Assembly (NCBI GenBank): GCA_903854075.1
Contig: CAINVI010000009.1
Location: 1 to 16,695 of the forward strand
Length of the DNA stretch: 16,695 nt
Direction: 5' to 3'
From: Candidatus Pollutiaquabacter sp.
GTDB taxonomy: Bacteria; Bacteroidota; Bacteroidia; AKYH767-A; 2013-40CM-41-45
Positions 1 to 7,588 of this stretch are shown in pieces (the stretch's first letter is position 1; the number at the start of each line of letters is the position of its first letter). The notes beneath the pieces are model-generated. The model was given only the letters and a program-made list of their open reading frames with translations. It was not told the origin of the DNA and made no database searches. The position numbers and the translations under genes are program-made.

Positions 1-72
1 GAAGGTGTCTTGTGCACGAAGTACGTTAGCGGACAATAATAGGGTAGCAAAAAGCAGAAGTTTACGGAACAT
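1..72 (-). CDS. N-terminal fragment of a secreted protein (partial)
   Basis: Reading the minus strand from an ATG at 72 gives 24 residues before the window ends. They begin MFRKLLLFATLLLSANVLRAQ, which is a classic Sec signal peptide: a basic n-region (R3, K4), a hydrophobic core of about 12 residues, and a probable signal peptidase I cut after Arg-Ala or Ala-Gln, a common Bacteroidota ending. The mature protein lies almost wholly outside the window, so no function can be given. It starts 68 bp downstream of the response-regulator stop codon in the same direction, so it could be the last gene of that transcript. A 7-bp hairpin lies in the gap, and I see no good -7 box for a separate promoter. 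The signal peptide makes the start convincing; the identity is open. Confidence 0.6.
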   Translation of the reverse strand, partial: MFRKLLLFATLLLSANVLRAQDTF

Positions 73-106
73 GATCGAGAATTATAATGGATTAACGGGA
101 TTTATG

Positions 107-124
107 AGCAGTCCTTAGACTGCT
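107..124 (-). terminator. Small hairpin after the response regulator
   Basis: A perfect 7-bp inverted repeat, AGCAGTC and GACTGCT with a 4-nt loop, lies 17 bp beyond the regulator stop codon and 35 bp before the next start. There is no T-run after it on the minus strand, so it is not a standard intrinsic terminator. It could be a weak terminator, an mRNA end-stabilising stem, or chance. Confidence 0.3.
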
Positions 125-140
125 TTGAAGTAAGAAAGGT

Positions 141-842
141 TTAACGGCCTTCCATAAGCTCCATAAAAGATTCTTCAAATGAAGCGCCAATCGGTATGGA
201 CTCACCGGCAATCTGTATCATCTTATTACGTACTGATTCAACACGGCTGAACGGAATGATGAAGGAGCGGTGCACACGAATGAAATCGGCACCGGGTAGT
301 TTATCCAGCATTGCTTTCATGGTCATTCGAACGACCACTGTTTTTTTGTCGTGCAAGTGAATCTTCAGGTAGTCGCCTAACCCTTCAATGTATACAATAT
401 CCTGTAGTGCAATTTTCACTAAACTATAATCCGCACGGATGAAAATGAATTTTTCTTTTTCTCCTTCGGTACCCGACTGACTTTTATAATCAAAATAATC
501 CTTGGCACGATGGACCGCCTGTAAAAACCGACCCTCCTCGATGGGCTTGAGCAGATAATCAATGGCTTGAAGCTCATAACTCTCCACCGCAAATTCACGA
601 TGAGCCGTAGTAAAAATCACCATGACATCCTGCGGAATTGATTTCAGGAGCTCGAGACCGGAAATGGAAGGCATGCGAATATCCAGGAAAAGCAGGTCCA
701 CCGGAAATCGCTTCAGGTACCGAATGGCTTCGGTAGGTTGTGTGAAGGTACGCTGGAGTTCGATGAAGTCTGTCTTACCACAAAACTCCTTGATAATATC
801 GAGCGCGAGCGGCTCATCATCGACAGCAATAGCACGAATCAT
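141..842 (-). CDS. LytTR-family response regulator
   Basis: A 233-residue cytoplasmic DNA-binding response regulator of the LytR/AlgR class. Residues 1-120 form a CheY-like receiver. Visible are the acidic pair D8-D9, the phosphoacceptor D54 (in FLDIRMP), T78/T79 and the conserved K99-P100. After a short charged linker (about 121-131), residues 132-230 are a LytTR DNA-binding domain, with the family features DIVYIEGLGDYLKI and FIRVHRSFIIP. Length is typical for the family. Its ATG overlaps the stop of the upstream sensor kinase as ATGA, so the pair is probably translationally coupled and forms a cognate system. The kinase should phosphorylate D54, and the regulator probably binds direct-repeat sites upstream of targets. 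The adjacent RND efflux operon is the obvious candidate target, but that is inference. Family assignment is firm; the regulon is unknown. Confidence 0.95.
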   Translation of the reverse strand: MIRAIAVDDEPLALDIIKEFCGKTDFIELQRTFTQPTEAIRYLKRFPVDLLFLDIRMPSISGLELLKSIPQDVMVIFTTAHREFAVESYELQAIDYLLKPIEEGRFLQAVHRAKDYFDYKSQSGTEGEKEKFIFIRADYSLVKIALQDIVYIEGLGDYLKIHLHDKKTVVVRMTMKAMLDKLPGADFIRVHRSFIIPFSRVESVRNKMIQIAGESIPIGASFEESFMELMEGR

Positions 843-1897
843 GATAAATTAATGTGCAAAGAAATAAGGTATTGATTCTTAGTAGGGATTATATTAAGGA
901 GGTATTTTCCAGAATAGGTCAATGCCAATCGCTCCTTGGCATTACCGACACCAATCCGCTCTGAAGGGATATCGTGCAAGTTCACAATGTCGTTCTTCAC
1001 ATCAAACTGTAATGAAGTGTCAGAAACCAAGAGTTTGATTTTTATTTCCGAATCGTGCTCCGGATTTGATCCATACTTGAACGCATTCTCCACAAATGGC
1101 AACAACAGCAACGGCGCAATCATTTTATCTTCTGTCACACCTTGCTGATCGAAAATAACTTTTGTCTTTTCTGTCAGCCGTAATTTCTGCAACTCAATAT
1201 AATTGGTCAGGTACTCCACTTCCTTGGACAACATTACCTTATCTTCTTGCGCATCACTGATTACATACCGCATCAAACCGGACAGTTTTACAATGGCCGG
1301 GGCTGTCTGATCCGATTTCTTGTAGGCCAGCGAGTAAATACTGTTCAGTGTATTAAACAAGAAATGAGGATTTATTTGTGCTTTGAGGTAGGAAAGTTCG
1401 GCATTGACTTTTTCGTCCTCTGCTTCTCCTAACCTTTCTGTGATGCGCAGATACATGGAGGTCAGTAACACCATGATTCCCATCAAGAAAATTTGCATCT
1501 CGAAAAAAGAGAATCTCATTAATTGATGTGGTTGCAAGTGCGGAATATTCTTGCCATGATGAAAATGATGAGGGTTCATTGGATGACCTTTATCAAACAA
1601 ATGGTCGCTTTCCGGAATAATCACCAGCAGTAGTATACAAACGGCAATGATGCCATAATAAGTCAGGTACTTTTTCGTAAAATAATACCGCGGAATAAAC
1701 CAATGATAATTCAGGTAAAAAAGCGCAATGAAATAAATGGCGGAAAAGACATAAGGTATATATACGAAAAACGGAAGATTTTCCGCGTGCATATGTCGCG
1801 GTGTAGGTGAAAAAAATACCGGGAATGCAAGAAACAGTAGCCACAAAAAACTATGGACAACGACCGATCGCAAGCAGATTTTACAGTTCTTAAACAC
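839..1897 (-). CDS. LytS/YehU-type sensor histidine kinase
   Basis: A 352-residue inner-membrane sensor kinase. Four membrane segments are predicted at about 15-31, 42-63, 79-95 and 129-150. The basic loop 64-78 should be cytoplasmic, leaving loops 32-41 and 96-128 in the periplasm. The second of these is strikingly His-rich, with eight His between 99 and 124. Residues 166-245 form the His_kinase domain with the motif INPHFLFNTLNSI (phosphoacceptor H178). Residues 255-350 are an HATPase domain with N-box FVENAFKYG (N271) and G-box GVGNAKERL. The first codon is GTG, directly below a possible -7 box at 1902-1909. A TTG at residue 9 (nt 1873) is an alternative that would keep all membrane segments. 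It is coupled to the LytTR regulator by a 4-bp overlap and lies 99 bp after the TolC gene. The family is clear; the signal is unknown. Confidence 0.93.
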   Translation of the reverse strand: MFKNCKICLRSVVVHSFLWLLFLAFPVFFSPTPRHMHAENLPFFVYIPYVFSAIYFIALFYLNYHWFIPRYYFTKKYLTYYGIIAVCILLLVIIPESDHLFDKGHPMNPHHFHHGKNIPHLQPHQLMRFSFFEMQIFLMGIMVLLTSMYLRITERLGEAEDEKVNAELSYLKAQINPHFLFNTLNSIYSLAYKKSDQTAPAIVKLSGLMRYVISDAQEDKVMLSKEVEYLTNYIELQKLRLTEKTKVIFDQQGVTEDKMIAPLLLLPFVENAFKYGSNPEHDSEIKIKLLVSDTSLQFDVKNDIVNLHDIPSERIGVGNAKERLALTYSGKYLLNIIPTKNQYLISLHINLS

Positions 1898-1901
1898 CTT
1901 A

Positions 1902-1909
1902 CAAATATG
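1902..1909 (-). promoter_or_regulatory. Possible -7 box for the sensor kinase
   Basis: On the minus strand this reads CATATTTG, 7 of 8 matches to the Bacteroidota -7 consensus TAnnTTTG. It ends only 4 bp before the GTG at 1897, so a transcript from it would be leaderless or would use the TTG at 1873. No TTG-type -33 element is evident at the right distance. The palindrome GCGAACATTCGC (1919-1930) lies where the spacer would be. If real, the kinase/regulator pair can be expressed independently of the efflux genes. Confidence 0.3.
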
Positions 1910-1996
1910 GTAAATTCAGCGAATGTTCGCCTTATTTTGAGATAATGAAAGGAGTTGTCGGGGTGAAAATGTCTTTTTTAGAATAATAACTACATA

Positions 1997-3292
1997 TTAA
2001 CTACCCAACCGACACATTAATCGACGTAATTCTGTCTCTGCCAGCTTGGCAATATACCTGGCATTCACCAAGGATGCAGCTGTTTGCTCGAAGCTGGATT
2101 GTGCCGCTCGCAAGTCCAAAATCGTAGACTGTCCGACCGAAAAACGCTGCAACTGAATATCGAGTACCTGCGAGGCCAATGTGAAACTCTCCTCCTGTTG
2201 ATCCAACTGTCCAAGTGCCGTACGGTACGCCTCGTATGACTTTATAGCTTGAGCCTCCAGCCGTTGCTGTGTCATGGAAACGGCTACACGTGCATTATCC
2301 GCATTCAACCGGGCAATCTTTTCCTGGGAGCGAACCGATCCGCCGTTGTATAACGGCACTTGCAATGTTGCACCGATGGCCGGTCCGTTCGACAAATTAA
2401 AAAGCGCAAATCCGGCTTCATTCACCGTACGGTTGTAGGAATATCCGCCATCCAGCCGTAACGATGGCATTCGCTGCGATCTGACTTCCCGAATACTTTC
2501 CTCCAACGCATCGGCGCGACTCAATGATGCGAGTAATTCGGGATGGTTTCGCAGAAAACCAAGCACTGAATCTAACGCAATAGAGCGATCAATGACCATG
2601 GAATCGGTAAGCAGATACTGTGTATCGACCGGCGAAACTATCGTGGTATTCAAATCAACCATGGCACGCCGAATGAGTAAATCCTGCTCAGCAAGATGCT
2701 GTTCACTGGCATTCACATCTATCCGTGCCTGAAACAAATCAGCGTTATTGGATAATCCTACTTTCACTCGCTGGTCAATGATTTCCAGCTTCTGATCTGC
2801 GAATTCCTTACTGCGTACGAGCGACGTCCGGTAACGCTGTTGTCGAACGACATCGAAATACGTTACGGTTACATCCGCCAGCGTGTTCTGTAGTTGCGCC
2901 AATAATTCTTGCTCTCCTGCCGCTTCGAGTGCAGCGAGTCGTTCGCGCGTGGCTCGTATGCGGAATCCATTGAACAAGGTATAATTCACCAGTAACTGAC
3001 CATTAAAATTATTCGAAGCATTTCCGGAACGACTAATCTTAGTCCCGTTAGAAAATTCCTGATCAATATCGGTGAGTGATTCCTGGTCACGCATGCTCAA
3101 TCCTACCGTAGGTAAACCGCCGGCATTGCCATAGGTATTCTCCAGACGATTTACTTCGGCAGCATTACGAGCCAGTTGTACTTCGTAATTTTTCCGGACA
3201 GCAGTTTGCTGGGCTTCGTAAAGCGACAACGGTACTTGTCCGTAAACTGTGTTTACTAGAGCAACGAGGAGTACAATACTACTTTTCTTCAT
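1997..3292 (-). CDS. TolC-family outer-membrane efflux channel
   Basis: A 431-residue outer-membrane factor, the exit duct of a tripartite RND pump. The N-terminus MKKSSIVLLVALVNTVYGQ is a Sec signal peptide with a probable cut at Gly-Gln. There is no lipobox Cys, so unlike OprM-type channels it is not expected to be lipidated. The mature protein shows the usual two tandem OEP halves, about 25-225 and 245-428. Each is rich in long Ala/Gln/Arg helices for the periplasmic tunnel. Short strand segments mark the barrel, for example GQLLVNYTLFNGFR and ATLQVPLYNGG, the paired 'YNG/FNG' sites of this family. Length is typical. Its ATG overlaps the pump stop as ATGA, so it is translated with the pump. 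I see no T-tailed hairpin behind it, so read-through into the sensor kinase is possible. Substrate cannot be told. Confidence 0.95.
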   Translation of the reverse strand: MKKSSIVLLVALVNTVYGQVPLSLYEAQQTAVRKNYEVQLARNAAEVNRLENTYGNAGGLPTVGLSMRDQESLTDIDQEFSNGTKISRSGNASNNFNGQLLVNYTLFNGFRIRATRERLAALEAAGEQELLAQLQNTLADVTVTYFDVVRQQRYRTSLVRSKEFADQKLEIIDQRVKVGLSNNADLFQARIDVNASEQHLAEQDLLIRRAMVDLNTTIVSPVDTQYLLTDSMVIDRSIALDSVLGFLRNHPELLASLSRADALEESIREVRSQRMPSLRLDGGYSYNRTVNEAGFALFNLSNGPAIGATLQVPLYNGGSVRSQEKIARLNADNARVAVSMTQQRLEAQAIKSYEAYRTALGQLDQQEESFTLASQVLDIQLQRFSVGQSTILDLRAAQSSFEQTAASLVNARYIAKLAETELRRLMCRLGS

Positions 3293-6200
3293 GACGGATC
3301 GGCCGTGGTTTTACGCTTTCCGGAAATCACTAAGTACAATGCAGGTATTACGAATAGCGTCAGTATCAGTGAAAACAATAATCCTCCGACAATCACGATA
3401 CCAAGCGGTATACGACTTGTTGCTGCGGAACCAATACTCAGGGCAATCGGTAATGCTCCCAAAGCTGTCGCGAGTGTGGTCATCAGAATCGGTCGCATCC
3501 GTTGTGCTGCTGCTTCGACAACCGCCTGCCGTAACGGTATTCCCTGATCTCTTTTCTGATTAGCAAATTCTACAATGAGAATGCCGTTCTTGGTTACCAG
3601 ACCAATCAGCATAAGCATTCCAATTTGTGAAAATATATTCAGCGTCTGATCAAATATCCATAAACTCATCAATGCACCAGCTAATGCAAGCGGTACGGTA
3701 ATCATGATGGTAATCGGGTCACGGAAACTTTCAAACTGAGCTGCAAGCACCAGATAAATCAATAACAAGGCTATAAGAAAAGCAAAGAGTATGTTCGATG
3801 AGCTTTCCGAAAAATCACGTGAGGGACCATTCAATGAAGTTTGGAAGGATGCATCGAGTAAGGTATCTGCTATTCCTTGCATGACATCAATACCGTCGCC
3901 AATTGTTTTTCCTTCCGCAAGTGAGGCGGAAACTGTTGCGGACTTGAACCGGTTAAAATGATAAAGTGTCGGCGGACTGGCAGACGTCGTCATTTTTACT
4001 ACCGACGATAATGGAATTAACTCCCCGGAAGCGGTACGAACATTGAGTCGGGAAATATCTTCCGGCGATTGACGGTTCTCCAGTGCCACTTGCGATATCA
4101 CCGAATATTGTTTTCCATTCATGGTAAAATATGCGATTCTTCTTCCGCTGAAAGCGCCTTGTACAACACCGGCGATATCTTCTACCGAAAGGCCCAGCTC
4201 ACGCGCGCGCATACGATCAATCTCCAGATTGACCTCCGGTCGGTTGAACTTCAAATTCACATCTACATTCTGAAAGGCTTTGTTTGAGCGGGCGGCCTCC
4301 AAAAATTTCGGAAGAACCGTTTTTAGTTTTTCAAAATCCTGGTTCTGCAAAACGAACTGGACCGGCAACGATCCCCGTGAACCTAAACCAATGGATACAG
4401 TTTGCTCTTCAATAGGAAAAATGCGTAGCTTGTTGAAGCGGGCTACTTTTTTGCCGAGATCTCGTGCAATCTCCGACTGAGAGCGTTCGCGTTCGCTTCC
4501 AGGAACCAATATCAATCGACCAAATCCGGAATTCATGCCGGTACCAAAAAAATTAGGCACCGCCTGAAAAACAAATTCGCGCTCGGGCACAGAATCCATC
4601 AGGAAGTCGAGGAATTCCTGCCCGGCGGTGGTCATATAATTGTAACTGGCTCCTTCCGGACCAGAAATACTGAAACGAATACTGGACTTGTCTTCGAGCG
4701 GCGCCAGCTCACTCTTTAGTGTATTTCCCAGATAATAGATCAATCCAAAACAGATAATTAGAATTCCCCATGCCATTCGCTTACGTTCCACGAAACGTGA
4801 TAACCGTTCGCGATAACCGGTTTCCATCGACCGGAAAAACGGTTCGGTCTTTTCATAAAATCGACCGTGACCGCCCGATTTACGATGGAGTAAAACATTC
4901 AGCACCGGAGTGATCGTCAGGGACACAAAGGCGGAAATGATGACTGCGCCAGCGACGACGATTCCGAATTCGCGGAACAAACTTCCGATGAAGCCTTGCA
5001 GAAAAATGACCGGAAGAAACACCACTGCTAGCGTCAACGATGTGGAAATGACTGCAAAGAAAATCTCACGACTCCCTTCACGGGCAGCGTCTTTTATAGA
5101 AAGACCTTGTTCGAGCTTTCTGAAAATATTTTCGGTTACAACTATTCCGTCATCAACCACCAATCCGGTAGCCAGAACAATCCCAAGCAGCGTTAAAATA
5201 TTCACCGAAAAGCCGGCAGCATACATGATAAAAAATGTCGCCACAATAGAAATGGGAATATCAATCAACGGCCGTACCGCAATTTGCCAGTTCCTAAAGA
5301 AAAAGAAGATGACCAGTACGACTAAAAGGAAAGCAATCAGCAACGTCTCCTCTACTTCTTTTAAAGAACGACGGACGTTCTTTGTCGCATCAATCAGGAT
5401 GTTGAGTTCGATTTCGTCTGATTTCTCTTTTTGCAACTGTTCTATCCGCTTATAGAACTCATCGGCGATGCGGATGAAATTCGCGCCGGGTTGCGGAATA
5501 ATTGCCAGGCCAAGGCCGGGTGCGCCGTTCAACTTCCAGTTCTGCTCATATTGTTCAGGCCCTAGTTCCACTTTAGCAACGTCCTTCAGTCGAACAATTC
5601 CGTCCGGTGATTCCAGGAGAATCATATTACGGAAATCCTCTTCCGTCTGAAAACGGCCAGACGCTTTTATCGTCATTTCCGTCTCTTTACCGTATACTTT
5701 TCCGGAAGGTGTTTCAACATTTTCCGCGTTCAGTACTCGCGTAATATCATTGAACACCAGTCCGTACGCGGTGAGTTTGTCAGGGTCAATCCAAAGTCGC
5801 ATGGCCGGACGACGTTGACCGAAAAAGTTAACAGAACTTACTTCGGGAATAGTCTGCAGCTCGTTCTGTAAAACATTCTCCGCATAATCACTCAACTCCA
5901 GCAATCCCTTGGTGCGACTCTGTATAGCTACCAATAATATAAAATCACTGTTTGCATCTGATTTGGTAACAACCGGTGAAGCATCAATATCTTGGGGAAG
6001 ATTCTTCACCGCTTGACTAACTTTATCACGCACGTCATTGGCAGCGGCTTCCAGATCAGTACCCAAATTAAATTCAACAGTAATGGTGCTGTTTCCGATC
6101 GAGCTCGTACTGGATATGGTGCGAATTCCAGGAATGCCGTTAATGACTTTTTCCAGCGGCTCGGTGATCTGACTTTCGACAATATCAGCATTGGCGCCGG

Positions 6201-6354
6201 CATATGCTGTATTAACAGTAATGATTGGCGGATCAACAGCGGGATATTCACGAACGCCCAGATACGTAAAACCAATAATGCCAAATAAGATGATGAGCAG
6301 ATTCATCACCGTGGCGAGGATGGGACGTTTAAGCGAGAGTTCCGAGATGTTCAT
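3289..6354 (-). CDS. RND efflux pump, inner-membrane subunit (AcrB/HAE1-like)
   Basis: A 1021-residue proton-driven RND transporter of the inner membrane. The architecture is complete. TM1 is at about 10-32; a large periplasmic porter/docking region spans about 33-338; TM2-TM6 are at about 338-485; there is a cytoplasmic and amphipathic segment and TM7 near 525-545. A second periplasmic region follows to about 855, and TM8-TM12 run to about 1010. The TM4 proton-relay pair is present in TGLVVDDGIVVTEN (D401, D402), and the TM10 lysine in GLVTKNGILIVEF (K922). Two adjacent acidic residues plus the TM10 Lys fit the hydrophobe/drug type (HAE1) rather than the metal-exporting HME type, in which TM4 differs. 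Length is close to the roughly 1050 residues of AcrB. It starts 15 bp after the adaptor and overlaps the channel gene by 4 bp. The exact substrate is not deducible. Confidence 0.97.
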   Translation of the reverse strand: MNISELSLKRPILATVMNLLIILFGIIGFTYLGVREYPAVDPPIITVNTAYAGANADIVESQITEPLEKVINGIPGIRTISSTSSIGNSTITVEFNLGTDLEAAANDVRDKVSQAVKNLPQDIDASPVVTKSDANSDFILLVAIQSRTKGLLELSDYAENVLQNELQTIPEVSSVNFFGQRRPAMRLWIDPDKLTAYGLVFNDITRVLNAENVETPSGKVYGKETEMTIKASGRFQTEEDFRNMILLESPDGIVRLKDVAKVELGPEQYEQNWKLNGAPGLGLAIIPQPGANFIRIADEFYKRIEQLQKEKSDEIELNILIDATKNVRRSLKEVEETLLIAFLLVVLVIFFFFRNWQIAVRPLIDIPISIVATFFIMYAAGFSVNILTLLGIVLATGLVVDDGIVVTENIFRKLEQGLSIKDAAREGSREIFFAVISTSLTLAVVFLPVIFLQGFIGSLFREFGIVVAGAVIISAFVSLTITPVLNVLLHRKSGGHGRFYEKTEPFFRSMETGYRERLSRFVERKRMAWGILIICFGLIYYLGNTLKSELAPLEDKSSIRFSISGPEGASYNYMTTAGQEFLDFLMDSVPEREFVFQAVPNFFGTGMNSGFGRLILVPGSERERSQSEIARDLGKKVARFNKLRIFPIEEQTVSIGLGSRGSLPVQFVLQNQDFEKLKTVLPKFLEAARSNKAFQNVDVNLKFNRPEVNLEIDRMRARELGLSVEDIAGVVQGAFSGRRIAYFTMNGKQYSVISQVALENRQSPEDISRLNVRTASGELIPLSSVVKMTTSASPPTLYHFNRFKSATVSASLAEGKTIGDGIDVMQGIADTLLDASFQTSLNGPSRDFSESSSNILFAFLIALLLIYLVLAAQFESFRDPITIMITVPLALAGALMSLWIFDQTLNIFSQIGMLMLIGLVTKNGILIVEFANQKRDQGIPLRQAVVEAAAQRMRPILMTTLATALGALPIALSIGSAATSRIPLGIVIVGGLLFSLILTLFVIPALYLVISGKRKTTADPS

Positions 6355-6369
6355 ACGCTGAGCAAACGA

Positions 6370-7398
6370 TTAATAAGTGTACCCGGAAAGATCTTTCACT
6401 GCACGTATTTTAACGTCAGCTTTGGGACGAACGAATAATACACCGGTAACAATGATGGTGTCTCCCACAGAAATGCCTTCTTTAATTTCCACCAGATCGG
6501 AAGTACGGAAACCAGTTTTAACATTGACGAATTTTCCTTTACCGTCTTTGACAAGCATCAGTTTATCAGAAATTGCATCCGGTATTATACTTTGTGTAGG
6601 AACAAGCATTCCTTTTATCGGATGCTGAAGCTGCACCTTGACATAGGCGCCCGGCAACAGCGATGATGAACGAACCATAGCACGTGCTTTAATATTTCGC
6701 GTGATTGCGTTCACCTGAGGATCGAATGCCGCTACCTGAGATAACAAAGTATCTCCGGTTCCTGTAATGATCTGCAACGGTGTTCCTTTTTTCAACCTTC
6801 CCACAAATTGCTCGGGCAATGTAAAATCAATACGCAGCGGCCCGTCTTCTTGTAGCATTCCCAGTACCGTTTCTGGTTTCACATAAGCGCCGGCACTAAC
6901 CTGACGCAAGCCCAGTGTTCCGCTGAAAGGAGCGCGCAATTCGGTTTTATCGATTTGTGCCTTTGTAATATCAACGGCCGCCTCCAGCGACGCTACCTGA
7001 CCAATGGCCGCATCGTAGTCTGCCTGATTGACGCCGTTTACCAAGAGTAATTTCTCAAAGCGTGCTTTGTTTTTACGGGCGAGATCGAGTTGTACTTGTT
7101 GCTGCCGAAGCTGTGCTTGAAGTTCTGCATCGTTTATTTTGGCCAGCAATGTTCCGCGGGCCACGTGCGCACCATCACTCATGGAGACTGTCACCAATCG
7201 TCCGGAAGTTTCCGGATGAAGTTCTACCATTTCCGCTGCGAGTACCGAGCCATTACATTCCAGGATGTCGGCAGTTTCGGTATATCCGGCAATCATCACA
7301 TCAACGGAAGTAGGGGACGTTGGTGGCGCTGCTGATTTTTTATCACCACCACAGGCCGCCAAAAAGAATAAGCTGAAACACAAATAATAACTGCGCAT
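6370..7398 (-). CDS. RND periplasmic adaptor (membrane fusion lipoprotein)
   Basis: A 342-residue adaptor that bridges the RND pump and the TolC channel in the periplasm. It begins with a lipoprotein signal, FFLAAC with the acylated Cys at residue 16, followed by GGDKKS and a Pro/Ser/Thr linker. It should therefore be anchored to a membrane by lipid. The two halves of the lipoyl-like domain are at about 52-92 (LHPETSGRLV, GAHVARGTLLAKI) and 148-180 (LRAPFSGTLGLRQVSAGAYV). They flank an alpha-hairpin at 93-147, and beta-barrel and membrane-proximal domains run from about 185 to 335. The APFSGTLGLR form resembles MexH-type adaptors. It is the first gene of the operon, 15 bp ahead of the pump. 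A perfect TAACTTTG -7 box lies 8 bp upstream of the ATG, giving an almost leaderless mRNA. Confidence 0.95.
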   Translation of the reverse strand: MRSYYLCFSLFFLAACGGDKKSAAPPTSPTSVDVMIAGYTETADILECNGSVLAAEMVELHPETSGRLVTVSMSDGAHVARGTLLAKINDAELQAQLRQQQVQLDLARKNKARFEKLLLVNGVNQADYDAAIGQVASLEAAVDITKAQIDKTELRAPFSGTLGLRQVSAGAYVKPETVLGMLQEDGPLRIDFTLPEQFVGRLKKGTPLQIITGTGDTLLSQVAAFDPQVNAITRNIKARAMVRSSSLLPGAYVKVQLQHPIKGMLVPTQSIIPDAISDKLMLVKDGKGKFVNVKTGFRTSDLVEIKEGISVGDTIIVTGVLFVRPKADVKIRAVKDLSGYTY

Positions 7399-7406
7399 AG
7401 TACGAT

Positions 7407-7414
7407 CAAAGTTA
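7407..7414 (-). promoter_or_regulatory. -7 box of the efflux operon promoter
   Basis: On the minus strand this reads TAACTTTG, a full match to the Bacteroidota -7 consensus TAnnTTTG, 8 bp upstream of the adaptor ATG. A clear TTTG -33 element is missing at the expected distance. Instead a 16-bp dyad (7435-7450) occupies that region. A start site about 5 nt downstream of the box would leave only a few nucleotides of leader. Confidence 0.5.
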
Positions 7415-7434
7415 GCGGTAAAGAGCTTCTGCCA

Positions 7435-7450
7435 TCTGCCACGTAGCAGA
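7435..7450. promoter_or_regulatory. 16-bp dyad upstream of the efflux promoter (possible operator)
   Basis: TCTGCCACGTAGCAGA is an inverted repeat broken only at one C/A pair (14 of 16 bases symmetric). It sits 20 bp upstream of the efflux -7 box, covering the -33 position, in the 190-bp divergent region between the adaptor and the dipeptide epimerase. Two further imperfect arm pairs follow: CTTATC 7452-7457 with GATAAG 7472-7477, and AGAACT 7448-7453 with AGTTCT 7494-7499. A regulator site is plausible; there is no proof. Confidence 0.35.
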
Positions 7451-7549
7451 ACTTATCGAAGTAAAGCGGTGGATAAGTCGGCAAAAGCTGGACAGTTCTA
7501 TAGCAAGCAACCATTGTACCGGGTTTGTTCATGATTTTTTACCGCGACC

Positions 7550-7580
7550 TGTGATTATTTGCATGACGTATTTACTTTCG
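7550..7580 (+). promoter_or_regulatory. Likely promoter of the dipeptide epimerase gene
   Basis: TACTTTCG at 7573-7580 matches 7 of 8 bases of TAnnTTTG. TGTG at 7550-7553 could be the -33 element with a 19-bp spacer. The box ends 8 bp before the ATG at 7589, so the leader would be only a few nucleotides. The box lies inside the longer open frame from the TTG at 7559, which argues that the ATG is the true start. Confidence 0.4.
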
Positions 7581-7588
7581 CAGTAGCC

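Noticed and set aside
4910..5455. 181-residue open frame on the plus strand inside the RND pump gene
   Set aside because: It is antisense to conserved pump sequence (TM4-TM6 region). Its product is low-complexity and rich in Thr/Ser/Arg with no recognisable fold. It is a shadow of the pump codons.
7296..7532. 78-residue minus-strand frame with a hydrophobic stretch spanning the adaptor start
   Set aside because: It overlaps the adaptor start in another frame and runs across the promoter and dyad region. The adaptor lipoprotein signal is far stronger evidence, and the hydrophobic stretch is that signal's codons read out of frame.
7559..7588. TTG-initiated extension of the dipeptide epimerase by 10 residues
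   Set aside because: The added residues overlap the probable -7 box TACTTTCG and are unlike the family N-terminus. The ATG at 7589 fits family length.
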